NCBI GenBank assembly: GCA_045592105.1
Contig: JAZNUB010000066.1
Coordinates: 46,649 to 110,648, forward strand
DNA from: SIG636 sp045592105
GTDB taxonomy: Bacteria > Bacillota > Clostridia > Oscillospirales > CAG-382
Length of the DNA stretch: 64,000 nt
Reading direction: 5' to 3'
The stretch's first letter is position 1, and the number at the start of each line of letters is the position of its first letter. Under the pieces are notes generated by a model that saw nothing but the letters and a program-made list of their open reading frames with translations, did no database searches and was not told the origin of the DNA. Made by a program: the position numbers and the translations under genes. This document shows positions 35,900 through 44,028 of the stretch, piece by piece.

Positions 35900-37362
35900 T
35901 GTTGTTTTGGTGCGCCGGAGCATTCTATAATCGAACCATTTACCTCATCAAGAGTAACGGCAGTATTTGCTTCGTTGTAGTTAAAAGTCAAAACCAGCTT
36001 ATCGTCATATACATACACTGCATTTACGAAGCTGTCAATGAGTCTCTGCTTGTGTTCTTTTTTCGTTGTATCTAAGCTGCGGAATCTGTGCAGCCAGAAA
36101 ATCAGTCCCTCTTTGGTAAGAGGAGGGCGTTTCAGTTCTTCTTTAATAATCTTTAATTCCAATTCTTCTTTGGTGGTCTCAAGTTCAATCATACGCTGTT
36201 TGGTAGTAGTCGTAATGACTCCCTGTTCGATAGCATTCACCAGATTGGCTATCGCTCTTTCAGTTTCGCTCAACTGCTGTTTCAGAAGGATAACGGATGT
36301 ATTTTCGGTGCTTGCCACACGGAGTACGATGTTGGCGATATCCTCAATCACATCGTCCTGTAACAGCATCTCCTTGGTGTGGCGAACAACAATATCTTCG
36401 ATCCATTCTTTTTTGACAGTCTTTTTATCACAGGAATGTTTGTACTTAGCATTGTTGCACTTATAGTACCGATGCACCGTACCGTTCCTACCTGTACCGC
36501 TTTCTCCTGTCATATAGACACCGCACTTGCCACAGTACAACTTAGTAGTCAGCAGATAGTCGTCCTCGGCCTTGTGCCTTGCGGCGGCTTTTTTATTCTT
36601 CTGTAACTGCTCCTGCACTTTGTTGAACAAATCCGTTGGAACGATCTGCGGTATACCGTTTTCGTGAATAATCTCTTGAAACTTATATTCACCGATGTAA
36701 CGCCTATTTTTCAGCATAGTTGTTACAATGTTGATGGAAATCTTACTTCCGAGAGAAGTGGTCAATCCCTTTGCGTTTAACAGGGTTACAATCTCCTTAA
36801 TGGTCTTGCCTTTGTCGTATAACTTAAATGCTTCCAATACCCAAGGAGCTTTTAACGGGTCAACCTCAAACATCTGCTCCTTGTTAATGATATAACCAAT
36901 AGGAACCGTACCGCCATTGAATTTACACTTCAAAGCATTTTCTGTAAGACCTCTTGTAACCTTTTCAGCAAGCTCGGCTGAGTAGTATTCCGCCATACCT
37001 TCCAGCACGGATTCGAGCAATATGCCCTCCGAACCGGCAGATATATTTTCGGTTGCCGAGATTACCTTGACATCGTTCTTTTTAAGTGCATTTTTGTAAC
37101 GAGCTGAGTCATAGCGATTTCTTGCAAAACGGTCAAGTTTCCAAACAATGATTATATCAAACTTCTTCTTGGAACTGTCTTTAATCATCTTTTGAAATTG
37201 TGGTCGGTTATCCGTTTTTGCAGATAATGCTCTGTCAATGTAGGTATCGATTACAGATATACCTTGTCTTTCCGCAAACGCCATACACTCACGGAGCTGA
37301 CCGTCAATGCTTTCCTCACGCTGACTGTCCGAGGAATATCTTGCGTAAATTACCGCCGTCAT
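35887..37362 (-). CDS. Large serine recombinase
   Basis: 491 residues. The resolvase catalytic domain (1-140) has the nucleophile in AVIYARYSSDSQREESIDGQ and conserved Arg in KLDRFARNRYDS. A recombinase domain (160-260) follows, then a zinc ribbon (LYCGKCGVYMTGESG ... YYKCNNAKYKHSC) and a coiled coil. Such enzymes integrate and excise elements. GGAGGTG lies 7 bases before ATG 37362, which overlaps the stop of a 48-residue gene. It sits next to the tRNA-derived repeat at 35741, but large serine recombinases rarely use tRNA sites, so a link to that repeat is uncertain. Confidence 0.92.
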   Translation of the reverse strand: MTAVIYARYSSDSQREESIDGQLRECMAFAERQGISVIDTYIDRALSAKTDNRPQFQKMIKDSSKKKFDIIIVWKLDRFARNRYDSARYKNALKKNDVKVISATENISAGSEGILLESVLEGMAEYYSAELAEKVTRGLTENALKCKFNGGTVPIGYIINKEQMFEVDPLKAPWVLEAFKLYDKGKTIKEIVTLLNAKGLTTSLGSKISINIVTTMLKNRRYIGEYKFQEIIHENGIPQIVPTDLFNKVQEQLQKNKKAAARHKAEDDYLLTTKLYCGKCGVYMTGESGTGRNGTVHRYYKCNNAKYKHSCDKKTVKKEWIEDIVVRHTKEMLLQDDVIEDIANIVLRVASTENTSVILLKQQLSETERAIANLVNAIEQGVITTTTKQRMIELETTKEELELKIIKEELKRPPLTKEGLIFWLHRFRSLDTTKKEHKQRLIDSFVNAVYVYDDKLVLTFNYNEANTAVTLDEVNGSIIECSGAPKQQPLR

Positions 37363-37505
37363 TCGCTGTTCACCTCCTGCCGATATTTAGTTTTCTTTTG
37401 TAACATAGTTTTATCACGCCCTTTCATTTGTTCTGTTTGTACCCTGCCTAACGCAAACAACATATCGAGTTGCTTGCGTTGCAGTCTTTTGCTTTTGCCT
37501 CTCAT
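37359..37505 (-). CDS. Small basic protein coupled to the serine recombinase
   Basis: A 48-residue frame starting MRGKSKRLQRKQLDMLFALG has a GGTGGAG site before its ATG at 37505, and its stop overlaps the recombinase ATG (ATGA). It is strongly basic and helical, like small accessory or recombination-directionality proteins encoded beside integrases. That role is a guess from position. Confidence 0.6.
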   Translation of the reverse strand: MRGKSKRLQRKQLDMLFALGRVQTEQMKGRDKTMLQKKTKYRQEVNSE

Positions 37506-37569
37506 AAACTCCACCTTTCTGTTTTTAAGAATGCGGAGTTAATATATAAAGCCGGACTTATTTTGGCAA

Positions 37570-37599
37570 GTAAAAAAGCAGGTGTCCTCCTGCTTTTTG
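37570..37599. terminator. Bidirectional terminator-like hairpin
   Basis: AAAAAGCAGG and CCTGCTTTTT pair across a 6-base loop, upstream of the recombinase operon, and could block read-in from either side. Confidence 0.6.
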
Positions 37600-37710
37600 T
37601 GTATATTCAATTACTAAAACCACCTAAAAAAGAAACTGGGGTTTCTCTAAAGCGCTATAAAAAATTTCAAAAAAGCAACCGTTCCAAAGATTTTTTAATC
37701 CTGCAACGGT

Positions 37711-37865
37711 TTTTACTACGATAACTACAACTAATTTCAAATAATTGTATAATCCCAATACGCCTTCGAAAAATATCAAATGATTTTTAAGTGTTCAGAA
37801 TAAAAAATAAATTTTTTCGATTTTTTTATAGACATTTTGACCTTTTTAGACATTATATAGGTGAA
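37711..37865. repeat. Diverged direct repeat, copy 1
   Basis: About 155 bp starting TTTTACTACGATAACTA and ending ACATTATATAGGTGAA. It matches 39493-39645 in order and spacing with interspersed differences. It is AT-rich and directly upstream of the gene at 37944, so it probably contains that gene's promoter. Confidence 0.7.
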
Positions 37866-37943
37866 TAGGCAAACACTTATAGAAGATGACTAAGCAAAAG
37901 ATATAGAAGCTAAAAATTAAACTAACAATTATGAAGGTGCTGT

Positions 37944-38957
37944 ATGAGTGATAAATATTTGAAAGCAATTATTGTTATACTTTGCGCTATCTTGTCAACC
38001 CTTGTTCTTTATTTCTGCATAAAATATAGAAAACTTATCAAAAAACTAGCAGTAAAATATAAAGTTTTCAAATTTATTACGGACATTGTAATCCCTTTCG
38101 CTGTCCCTTTAGCGCTTTCCTTTGTTTTGTATGACAGTAAATATAAAAAAGGGCAATTGATTTTTATAATATCAATGTGTGTTTTAGCGACTATAAACAT
38201 TGTAGCACAGTTTTATTCATGGCGAAAAGAACGAAAAGACGCTGATTTGAAATGGGAAAATTCTGCCTCTAAGGAGTCCTGTAATAATCTGTTCGAGATA
38301 TTTAAAAACAAAAATGTTCAATACAGAAACATATATCACGAAAATGTCCGTGTCGGTATGCTTGAAGAGAGCATGGAACATTATAATCCATTTGAACAAA
38401 TACGACTTATAACATATAATTTTTGTTTGACAATTAGCAAAATCACAAATATTGCCACAAAAGACATGGATGCATCTTTTATCTATCGGTATACATACAA
38501 AGATGCGGACGAAAGCGACAAAAGTTGGCGATGGGTAACAGGAAAAGGCTTAAACTTTGATGTGGATTTAAATGAGTTTGTTAACAAAACAGATTCTGCA
38601 TTTAGATACATGGAAAAAACCGATACCCCAAGGCTTTTTTACAACGATAAAAACAAAGCTGTAGACATGAGGCAGTATCAAAGGAATTATAAAGACTATA
38701 TGCATGGTCTTTCGGGCTCATTTGTAGCTGCCAAAGTTGTATTTTCAAGTAATGACGATACCCTTTGCGAAGGTATTATTATGGTCAATTCTTACGGCAA
38801 AAAATTTTTGGATGATTTGTCGGAACACACCGAAGAAGAATTAAAACATTTAATACTAGACAATATTTTTCCGTGTTATGAGCAATTATTAATTTCGGAA
38901 CTTTCTACTTTATATTTTAGACACAAGCCTGACAATGATGAAAATCAACAAACATAA
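37944..38957 (+). CDS. Membrane-anchored protein with a cytosolic GAF-like domain, unknown function
   Basis: 337 residues. Transmembrane helices are at about 7-27, 42-62 and 70-88. A charged helical stretch (WRKERKDADLKWENSASKES) leads to a soluble domain (about 130-320) with YRYTYKDADESDKSWRWVTG and LSGSFVAAKVVFSSNDDTLC, which loosely resembles a GAF sensor fold. The start is ATG 37944, preceded by a GAAGGTG site. It is markedly AT-rich compared with the core genes. It lies at the edge of the recombinase island, so an accessory or defence role is possible; none is recognised. Confidence 0.65.
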   Translation: MSDKYLKAIIVILCAILSTLVLYFCIKYRKLIKKLAVKYKVFKFITDIVIPFAVPLALSFVLYDSKYKKGQLIFIISMCVLATINIVAQFYSWRKERKDADLKWENSASKESCNNLFEIFKNKNVQYRNIYHENVRVGMLEESMEHYNPFEQIRLITYNFCLTISKITNIATKDMDASFIYRYTYKDADESDKSWRWVTGKGLNFDVDLNEFVNKTDSAFRYMEKTDTPRLFYNDKNKAVDMRQYQRNYKDYMHGLSGSFVAAKVVFSSNDDTLCEGIIMVNSYGKKFLDDLSEHTEEELKHLILDNIFPCYEQLLISELSTLYFRHKPDNDENQQT

Positions 38958-39492
38958 TAAATTGTTGAAGAACAAAACAACATATACGAAAAATTGAAGT
39001 GATGGATACTTAAGCGACTTGAAAATTATTTTTCGAAGTCGGTTTGTATATCGGGAAGCATATTGATGATGAATATATTCGTAGCAGTTTGAGGTAGAAA
39101 AGTCTCTTTACTATGATACAAGCAAATGCGATGGACAAATTGCTTGAAGGATTTAATTAACTTGGCTTTAACCCTAAAACCATTAACTACGCGGAGTTTG
39201 TCGAAACTTCAAGTCAAACCGCGAACAATATAGGCATGAAACAAAGCCTTATCAACGATATGAAAAAATCATATTTACTACAAAATAAGTATTCATATCA
39301 ACTACTATTCCATCATTTGAACTTTAAAACAATTCATTTTTTGTGGGCAAACACCTACATCGAGAGATCATCCCAAAGATTGTGTAAACCTCCGATGTGG
39401 TGTATAATAGGAGCACCACATTGGAGGTTTACACAATCTTTGGGATGATCTCCACTTTTAAACCATTTGTTGGTTTTTTATACTGCGGTGAC
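38958..39492. other. Decayed region between the membrane protein and the recombinase island
   Basis: No intact gene. Protein-like fragments remain on the plus strand (EVGLYIGKHIDDEYIRSSL; LGFNPKTINYAEFVETSSQT after an in-frame stop near 39160), suggesting a degraded gene. The long inverted repeat at 39364-39452 lies inside. Confidence 0.5.
39364..39452. repeat. Near-perfect 39-bp inverted repeat with an 11-base loop
   Basis: Arms 39364-39402 and 39414-39452 are complementary with one mismatch. They begin GAGATCATCCCAAAGATTGT and end in its complement; the loop is TATAATAGGAG. It would form a very stable cruciform or RNA hairpin. It has no T run, so it is not an ordinary terminator. Confidence 0.85.
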
Positions 39493-39645
39493 TTTTACTA
39501 CGATAACTATACTAGGCTAACATCAAATAATCATTCAATTAAAATACTCCGCCGCAAAATATCAACTGGGTTTAAGTGCTTAAAATAAAAAATTTTTCAA
39601 TTTTTTTATAGACGTTTTGATGTTTTTAGACATTATATATGTGAA
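39493..39645. repeat. Diverged direct repeat, copy 2
   Basis: Counterpart of 37711-37865, sharing TTTTACTACGATAACTA at one end and TTTTTTTATAGAC plus TTTTTAGACATTATATA at the other. It has no gene downstream on the plus strand, unlike copy 1. Confidence 0.7.
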
Positions 39646-39698
39646 GAGAAAAAAGTTACGAATGTTTCGAAAATAATGCATTGTTTTTATAGTAGACT

Positions 39699-40607
39699 CT
39701 ACAATTTGTTCCTGTAATTAAACTTATTAAGCACTTGCCTTTTTCGCTTCATACTAACTTCAGTATATATTTCTGTTGTAGCCACACTACTATGTCCCAA
39801 CAGTTCTTGCACGGAACGAAGATCGGCACCATTTGCTAATAGATTCGTTGCAAATGTATGTCTTAAGTAGTGCGGTGTAGCTTTTTCATTAATTTTTGTG
39901 CTTTGTTTTATATTTTTAAAAACATACTCTATACCGTGAATACTTATTTGGTTACCGTAACGGTTTACAAACAATTTATCGGTATGAATATCGGTTTTGC
40001 CACGTAGTTTTATCCATTGCATTATGTTATTCCATGTTTCTTGACATGAAATATATATCAATCTTTGTTTTCTGCCTTTTCCGTGGATAAGAATCGTGTG
40101 CTCGGACGTAATTATATCAGATAGTGCAATGTTGGATGCTTCCTCTATACGGATCCCGGTACATATCAATATATCAAGCAAGGCTAGATTTCGAGTGTTT
40201 CTCCATTTTGCAATATCTGTATTTGAGTTTTCAAGCCTTTGGTTAACTTCTTTCAAAATAGCAAAGACTTCTTTTGTAGTTAAAGTTTTCGGTAACCGTC
40301 TTTCTTTTTTGAACTTGAAAACATGCGAAAAATAGTTCTTGTTTGTGTATCTTTTCTGATGCATATATGCAAAAAACATTTTCAAAACAATGAGCTTTCG
40401 GTTAATAGTGCTGTCTGCTAGTTTGCGTGTATCCATAAGATACGAAATGTATTTAACGACCGTATATTCGTTGATTTCGTTATCAAGCATATAATTGTTA
40501 AAGTCTTTCAAATCAGACAAATATGCGGTTATCGTTTTAATCGAAAGATTTTTAGTCGAACGTAATTGTTCAACAAATTCGTTAGAAATGTCAGAATATT
40601 TGTTCAT
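39699..40607 (-). CDS. XerC/XerD-like tyrosine recombinase
   Basis: 302 residues from ATG 40607, 6-7 bases after AAAGGA; earlier in-frame starts lack a site. The N-terminal SAM-like core-binding domain (8-90) is followed by a complete catalytic domain. The Arg lies in ICTGIRIEEASNIALSD, the Lys in IHGKGRKQRLIYI, HxxR in TPHYLRHTFATNLLANGADL, and GHSSVATTEIY carries the Tyr nucleophile. Size and motifs match Xer-type recombinases. The first Xer-like site lies 74 bases upstream of its start, and three more bracket the next four genes. I infer it acts on those sites. Confidence 0.9.
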   Translation of the reverse strand: MNKYSDISNEFVEQLRSTKNLSIKTITAYLSDLKDFNNYMLDNEINEYTVVKYISYLMDTRKLADSTINRKLIVLKMFFAYMHQKRYTNKNYFSHVFKFKKERRLPKTLTTKEVFAILKEVNQRLENSNTDIAKWRNTRNLALLDILICTGIRIEEASNIALSDIITSEHTILIHGKGRKQRLIYISCQETWNNIMQWIKLRGKTDIHTDKLFVNRYGNQISIHGIEYVFKNIKQSTKINEKATPHYLRHTFATNLLANGADLRSVQELLGHSSVATTEIYTEVSMKRKRQVLNKFNYRNKL

Positions 40608-40680
40608 GTGTAAGGTCCTTTCATGTTTAGGTATAATCTTACACATTATAACAAATTTCAATGGCATTATATAAATAAAG

Positions 40681-40710
40681 CTACAATAACAATATATTAT
40701 TGTAAGATAG
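40681..40710 (+). repeat. Xer/dif-like site A (core CAATATA)
   Basis: Arm TACAATAA (40682-40689), core CAATATA (40690-40696), arm TTATTGTAAG (40697-40706), then ATAG. The 29 bases 40682-40710 are identical to site B read on the other strand. The right arm resembles the XerD half of Firmicutes dif (TTATGTAA). It lies 48 bases before the start of the first module gene. Confidence 0.8.
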
Positions 40711-40758
40711 AGTAAAATCGGTAAATGGAAATAAACCTTAATAAGGACGACAATTTAT

Positions 40759-41523
40759 ATGAAAAAACTCAATTCAAAAAAACAACTAGTTTTACTACTC
40801 TTTAACTCAGTATTATCAATAATTGTGTTTGTAATAACCTATTTTTTAGATCCACTAAAATACACATCCCAGTCAACTTTGGCTGCAATCCCTGCCTTCC
40901 TTCTTTCAATTATTGTTCTTATAATTGGACAAAACATATCTACTCATAACGAAGTGGAAAAAGTTTCAGAGGATTCCGAACTTATATGTGAAACAGTAAA
41001 GAACTATTTACATGTGACAAAAATGGGAACACCAAAAAGTGCGTGGGAGTATGTAATAAATAGGTTACCTGTTTTGGAATATGTTCAAAACACATCGTTT
41101 AATTTTGAAGATGAAACCGAACAAACAAATGAACGACTTTATGATGGTAATAGTTATCAACAATCATATAGTAAGATAGCCAAATATGTCAATCAAGGAT
41201 TGATTTGGAAAGATATTGGTGATTCTTCAGCTTTAGAGAGGTTTAAGAAAATTGATGAACGAGTCGTTGAAAAAAGCAAAGGCCATTATCAATACAAACT
41301 GATAGCTCAATCTGAACCCCAAATTGGATTCATCATATTAACCTACAAAGACGGAACTACTGAAGTGCTGTTTAATTGGGACTTTAGAGATATACCCCAA
41401 GATCCTGTCGTGCTTCTATCAAGAGATCAAGAAATCCTAAATATGTTTGCTGCACAGTATAAAGGCCTTTGGAGAATGGCTGTTGATGATTATGATAGTA
41501 AGGCGATTAAATCTACTTCATAA
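40759..41523 (+). CDS. Two-helix membrane protein with a cytosolic domain, module 1, unknown function
   Basis: 254 residues. The N-terminal helices are about 10-30 and 42-60 (VLLLFNSVLSIIVFVITYFL and AIPAFLLSIIVLIIG), followed by a cytosolic alpha/beta region (80-245) ending FAAQYKGLWRMAVDDYDSKA. The start is ATG 40759 after a weak AAGGACG site. The last 34 bases overlap, tail to tail, the methyltransferase gene on the other strand. It is AT-rich and lies just inside site A. No family recognised; helices with a cytosolic domain are common in membrane-acting defence effectors, which is only a hint. Confidence 0.6.
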   Translation: MKKLNSKKQLVLLLFNSVLSIIVFVITYFLDPLKYTSQSTLAAIPAFLLSIIVLIIGQNISTHNEVEKVSEDSELICETVKNYLHVTKMGTPKSAWEYVINRLPVLEYVQNTSFNFEDETEQTNERLYDGNSYQQSYSKIAKYVNQGLIWKDIGDSSALERFKKIDERVVEKSKGHYQYKLIAQSEPQIGFIILTYKDGTTEVLFNWDFRDIPQDPVVLLSRDQEILNMFAAQYKGLWRMAVDDYDSKAIKSTS

Positions 41524-42278
41524 AAATACTTACTGTTTAACTGGGGGTCTAAAGACATCCATTCTTTGAGATATTCAGCAGAAACCTCTGATAAGTGCTG
41601 ACAAGTCCATTCTAATGTTTGATTATAATATGGCAAGAAATCCGGATCGAAAGGACTTGTCCTTTCGAACAATTCAAAACTATATTCCATATTATTGTAT
41701 AACGAACTGCGAAGAACAGAAAAAGCACGATCCAAATCATAGTGATAAAACTTTTTACTGTTTTCAGTTGCTATACGTAAATCAACCTCCATTTTCTGTC
41801 TTGTTGCTGTGTTCATCGGCCCGAATCTAATAGATGCACCATCATACTGCCTAACTGCCAATATACCACGAGGAACTCTATTTGCTAATACGTTGATGAA
41901 TTTATCTAGGTCTTTAATATATGAAAATATATTAAAAGCCAATGTTAGATCACTTGGGGGGATGCTCGATGCCTCGTTTTCGATATCTAGCTGGATAAAA
42001 GAGGCCTTTCGATTCCAATTTTTGCTTCTATCATTTGCAATCTTTAAGATTTCAATGTCGCTATCAATGCCAATAAACTCACAGTCGCTCGGAATTAGTT
42101 TATCTAACAATTCAAACCACAGACCAGAAGCGCAGCCTAGATCAACTATTCTTTTAGGATGTAAGCTAGCAAGCTTTTGAGCAAATGCGGTTCTTTCAGG
42201 CAATTTTGCTCGGTGGTGATTTTCCAACCAAAGAGCATCAGCTAATGGTTTACCCGATGAATTCTCTTGAGTTTTCAT
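41490..42278 (-). CDS. Class I SAM-dependent methyltransferase, module 1
   Basis: 262 residues. Motif I is RIVDLGCASGLWFELLDKLI, with the acidic residue after it in CEFIGIDSDIEIL. SFIQLDIENEASSIPPSDLT forms the post-motif strands and NIFSYIKDLDKFINVLANRV follows. This is the small-molecule/protein type of fold; no DNA-methylase NPPY or DPPY motif is seen. The start at ATG 42278 follows GGAGG, which lies directly against site B. Convergent with, and overlapping, the membrane protein gene. Confidence 0.82.
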   Translation of the reverse strand: MKTQENSSGKPLADALWLENHHRAKLPERTAFAQKLASLHPKRIVDLGCASGLWFELLDKLIPSDCEFIGIDSDIEILKIANDRSKNWNRKASFIQLDIENEASSIPPSDLTLAFNIFSYIKDLDKFINVLANRVPRGILAVRQYDGASIRFGPMNTATRQKMEVDLRIATENSKKFYHYDLDRAFSVLRSSLYNNMEYSFELFERTSPFDPDFLPYYNQTLEWTCQHLSEVSAEYLKEWMSLDPQLNSKYFYEVDLIALLS

Positions 42279-42290
42279 AAAGGCATCCTC

Positions 42291-42323
42291 CTATCTTACA
42301 ATAATATATTGTTATTGTAAGAT
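42291..42323 (-). repeat. Xer/dif-like site B (core CAATATA, opposite orientation to A)
   Basis: Perfect 12-bp arms (ATCTTACAATAA 42293-42304 and TTATTGTAAGAT 42312-42323) flank TATATTG, which is CAATATA on the minus strand. It shares 29 identical bases with site A in inverted orientation. The ribosome site of the methyltransferase begins immediately beside it. Confidence 0.85.
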
Positions 42324-42490
42324 GACACAAAACTAGGAAAATATAAAAAATACCGTTAGGATTTTTATTATACCCCCCAACAGAAATAAGATCGGGTAAC
42401 AAAATACAATAATGTAAACGCAAGTAATACTATCATAACGAGGATGCTTTTAAAAATAACCTTACAAAAAGCATAAAACCATTTAAATTA

Positions 42491-42522
42491 TTACAATAAC
42501 TATTAATTATTGTAAGTAAAAA
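42491..42522 (+). repeat. Xer/dif-like site C (core CTATTAA)
   Basis: Arm TTACAATAA (42491-42499), core CTATTAA (42500-42506), arm TTATTGTAAG (42507-42516), then TAAAAA. 31 bases (42492-42522) are identical to site D read on the other strand. It lies 24 bases before the start of the TIR-GNAT gene. Confidence 0.8.
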
Positions 42523-42546
42523 TCAATGCATTTAAGGGTGTTTAAT

Positions 42547-44028
42547 ATGTATGACGTATTTATATCACATTCCAGTTTAGACAAACCTACTATTGTAAAA
42601 CCGCTGGTTGACCAATTAATTAAAGAGGGGTTGGAAGTATGGTATGATCAAAATAATATTGCCAAAGGCGATATTATTAGAGATGATATTATTATGGGAA
42701 TTAATGAATCAGTTGTCTTTATCCCAGTAATTACCAAACACTTCTTTGAAAGTAATTGGTCAAGTTTAGAGCTCGGAATTTTACAGACAATTTCTCCCCA
42801 AAATCTTATTCCGATAATAGACGAAAATGAGCAAAATATTGTTGGGCAAAAATATCCATTTTTGCTTGATCATAACTATATTCAGCTATCATATCCATTG
42901 CAAAAAGTAGCTGACCAAATTAAAACTTCCGTTTTAAAGAAAAAACATGAATGCGGATTTTGGCACATTAATAAAACCAATTTAAAATCGTTAGTAAAAG
43001 AAATGAGAACGTATAACGACTTCAAACTGGAGCAACTTGCAATACAATTAAATACTCTAATAACTAAAATAATTACCGATCCCCAAAGCACACTTATCGA
43101 TTTGAAATTAGTTATGGAAAATATTCTAAACGATGTAGCCTATAGAGAAAACATTTATTTGGACAACGGAAAGTCATCTATTGATCTATTTATCGATATT
43201 GATTTTCTAAGTAATAATATGAAAGAGCACATTAAGTTTTTGAAGCGTATTTGCCAATACGAGTCCATGAAGATGAATAATCTGACACATTGGACACAAT
43301 CTAATTTATATTTGATACAATTTTCAATGTTCTCTATTATTGAATGGTATATGTTTTCATATTTTAAAAAACCGCCTCTGTCAGAAAAAACAATTATACC
43401 TGTTAGACCTGAAGAATTTACTTATGATGATATTCTTCAATCTTATGAAATCGAAAAATTAGTTTTGCCTCCTAATCTTATAGCAGAACCATCTGAAGTA
43501 GCAATTTGGAATGAGCATAATCCATTGACCTTTATTGGTGCCAGAGATGCACTTACAGGAAAATTGATAGGCTTTTTCAATACATTGCCAATTAGCGATA
43601 CGCTTTATGAAGAAATACTTTCGGGTGACTTTGATGATACTCGAATAGACACTAAACATATAAGAACATATGATATTCCAGGGTTTTATAAGTTATATTT
43701 ATGTTCATTCTGTATACATCCAGCCTACAACACAACATCTGCCTTTAGAATTATATACAATAGCTTCGTTGATTTCTTACTTCAATTAGCAGAACAAAGA
43801 GAAATATTTATTTCTGATATCGTTGCAGACGGAGTGACGCAAAAAGGTGAAATATTGTGCGAAAGTATTGGAATGAAGAATATAAAAAACTCAAGCCATA
43901 ATTCTAAAGTTTATTATGCTAAATTAATTCCTCCGGAATTTTCAACTTTGAAATTAAACAATAGGAACGGACGACGATTGATTGCTTGTTATGAAAGAAT
44001 CTATACGCAATTCAAAGATTTATTCTAA
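42547..44028 (+). CDS. TIR domain-GNAT-like fusion protein, module 2
   Basis: 493 residues from ATG 42547, 6 bases after AAGGGTG; the ATG at 42526 has no site. The N-terminal TIR domain (1-135) is MYDVFISHSSLDKPTIVKPL ... EVWYDQNNIAKGD ... SVVFIPVITKHFFESNWSSL, with Glu75 in the usual NADase position (SSLELG). A helical middle (140-300) follows. The C-terminal part (about 310-480) looks like a GNAT acetyltransferase (FIGARDALTGKLIGFFN, YLCSFCIHPAYN, ISDIVADGVTQKGEILCESI). TIR domains in bacterial defence degrade NAD+ or make signalling nucleotides. The combination with GNAT is unusual. Its stop codon abuts that of the radical SAM gene. Confidence 0.8.
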   Translation: MYDVFISHSSLDKPTIVKPLVDQLIKEGLEVWYDQNNIAKGDIIRDDIIMGINESVVFIPVITKHFFESNWSSLELGILQTISPQNLIPIIDENEQNIVGQKYPFLLDHNYIQLSYPLQKVADQIKTSVLKKKHECGFWHINKTNLKSLVKEMRTYNDFKLEQLAIQLNTLITKIITDPQSTLIDLKLVMENILNDVAYRENIYLDNGKSSIDLFIDIDFLSNNMKEHIKFLKRICQYESMKMNNLTHWTQSNLYLIQFSMFSIIEWYMFSYFKKPPLSEKTIIPVRPEEFTYDDILQSYEIEKLVLPPNLIAEPSEVAIWNEHNPLTFIGARDALTGKLIGFFNTLPISDTLYEEILSGDFDDTRIDTKHIRTYDIPGFYKLYLCSFCIHPAYNTTSAFRIIYNSFVDFLLQLAEQREIFISDIVADGVTQKGEILCESIGMKNIKNSSHNSKVYYAKLIPPEFSTLKLNNRNGRRLIACYERIYTQFKDLF

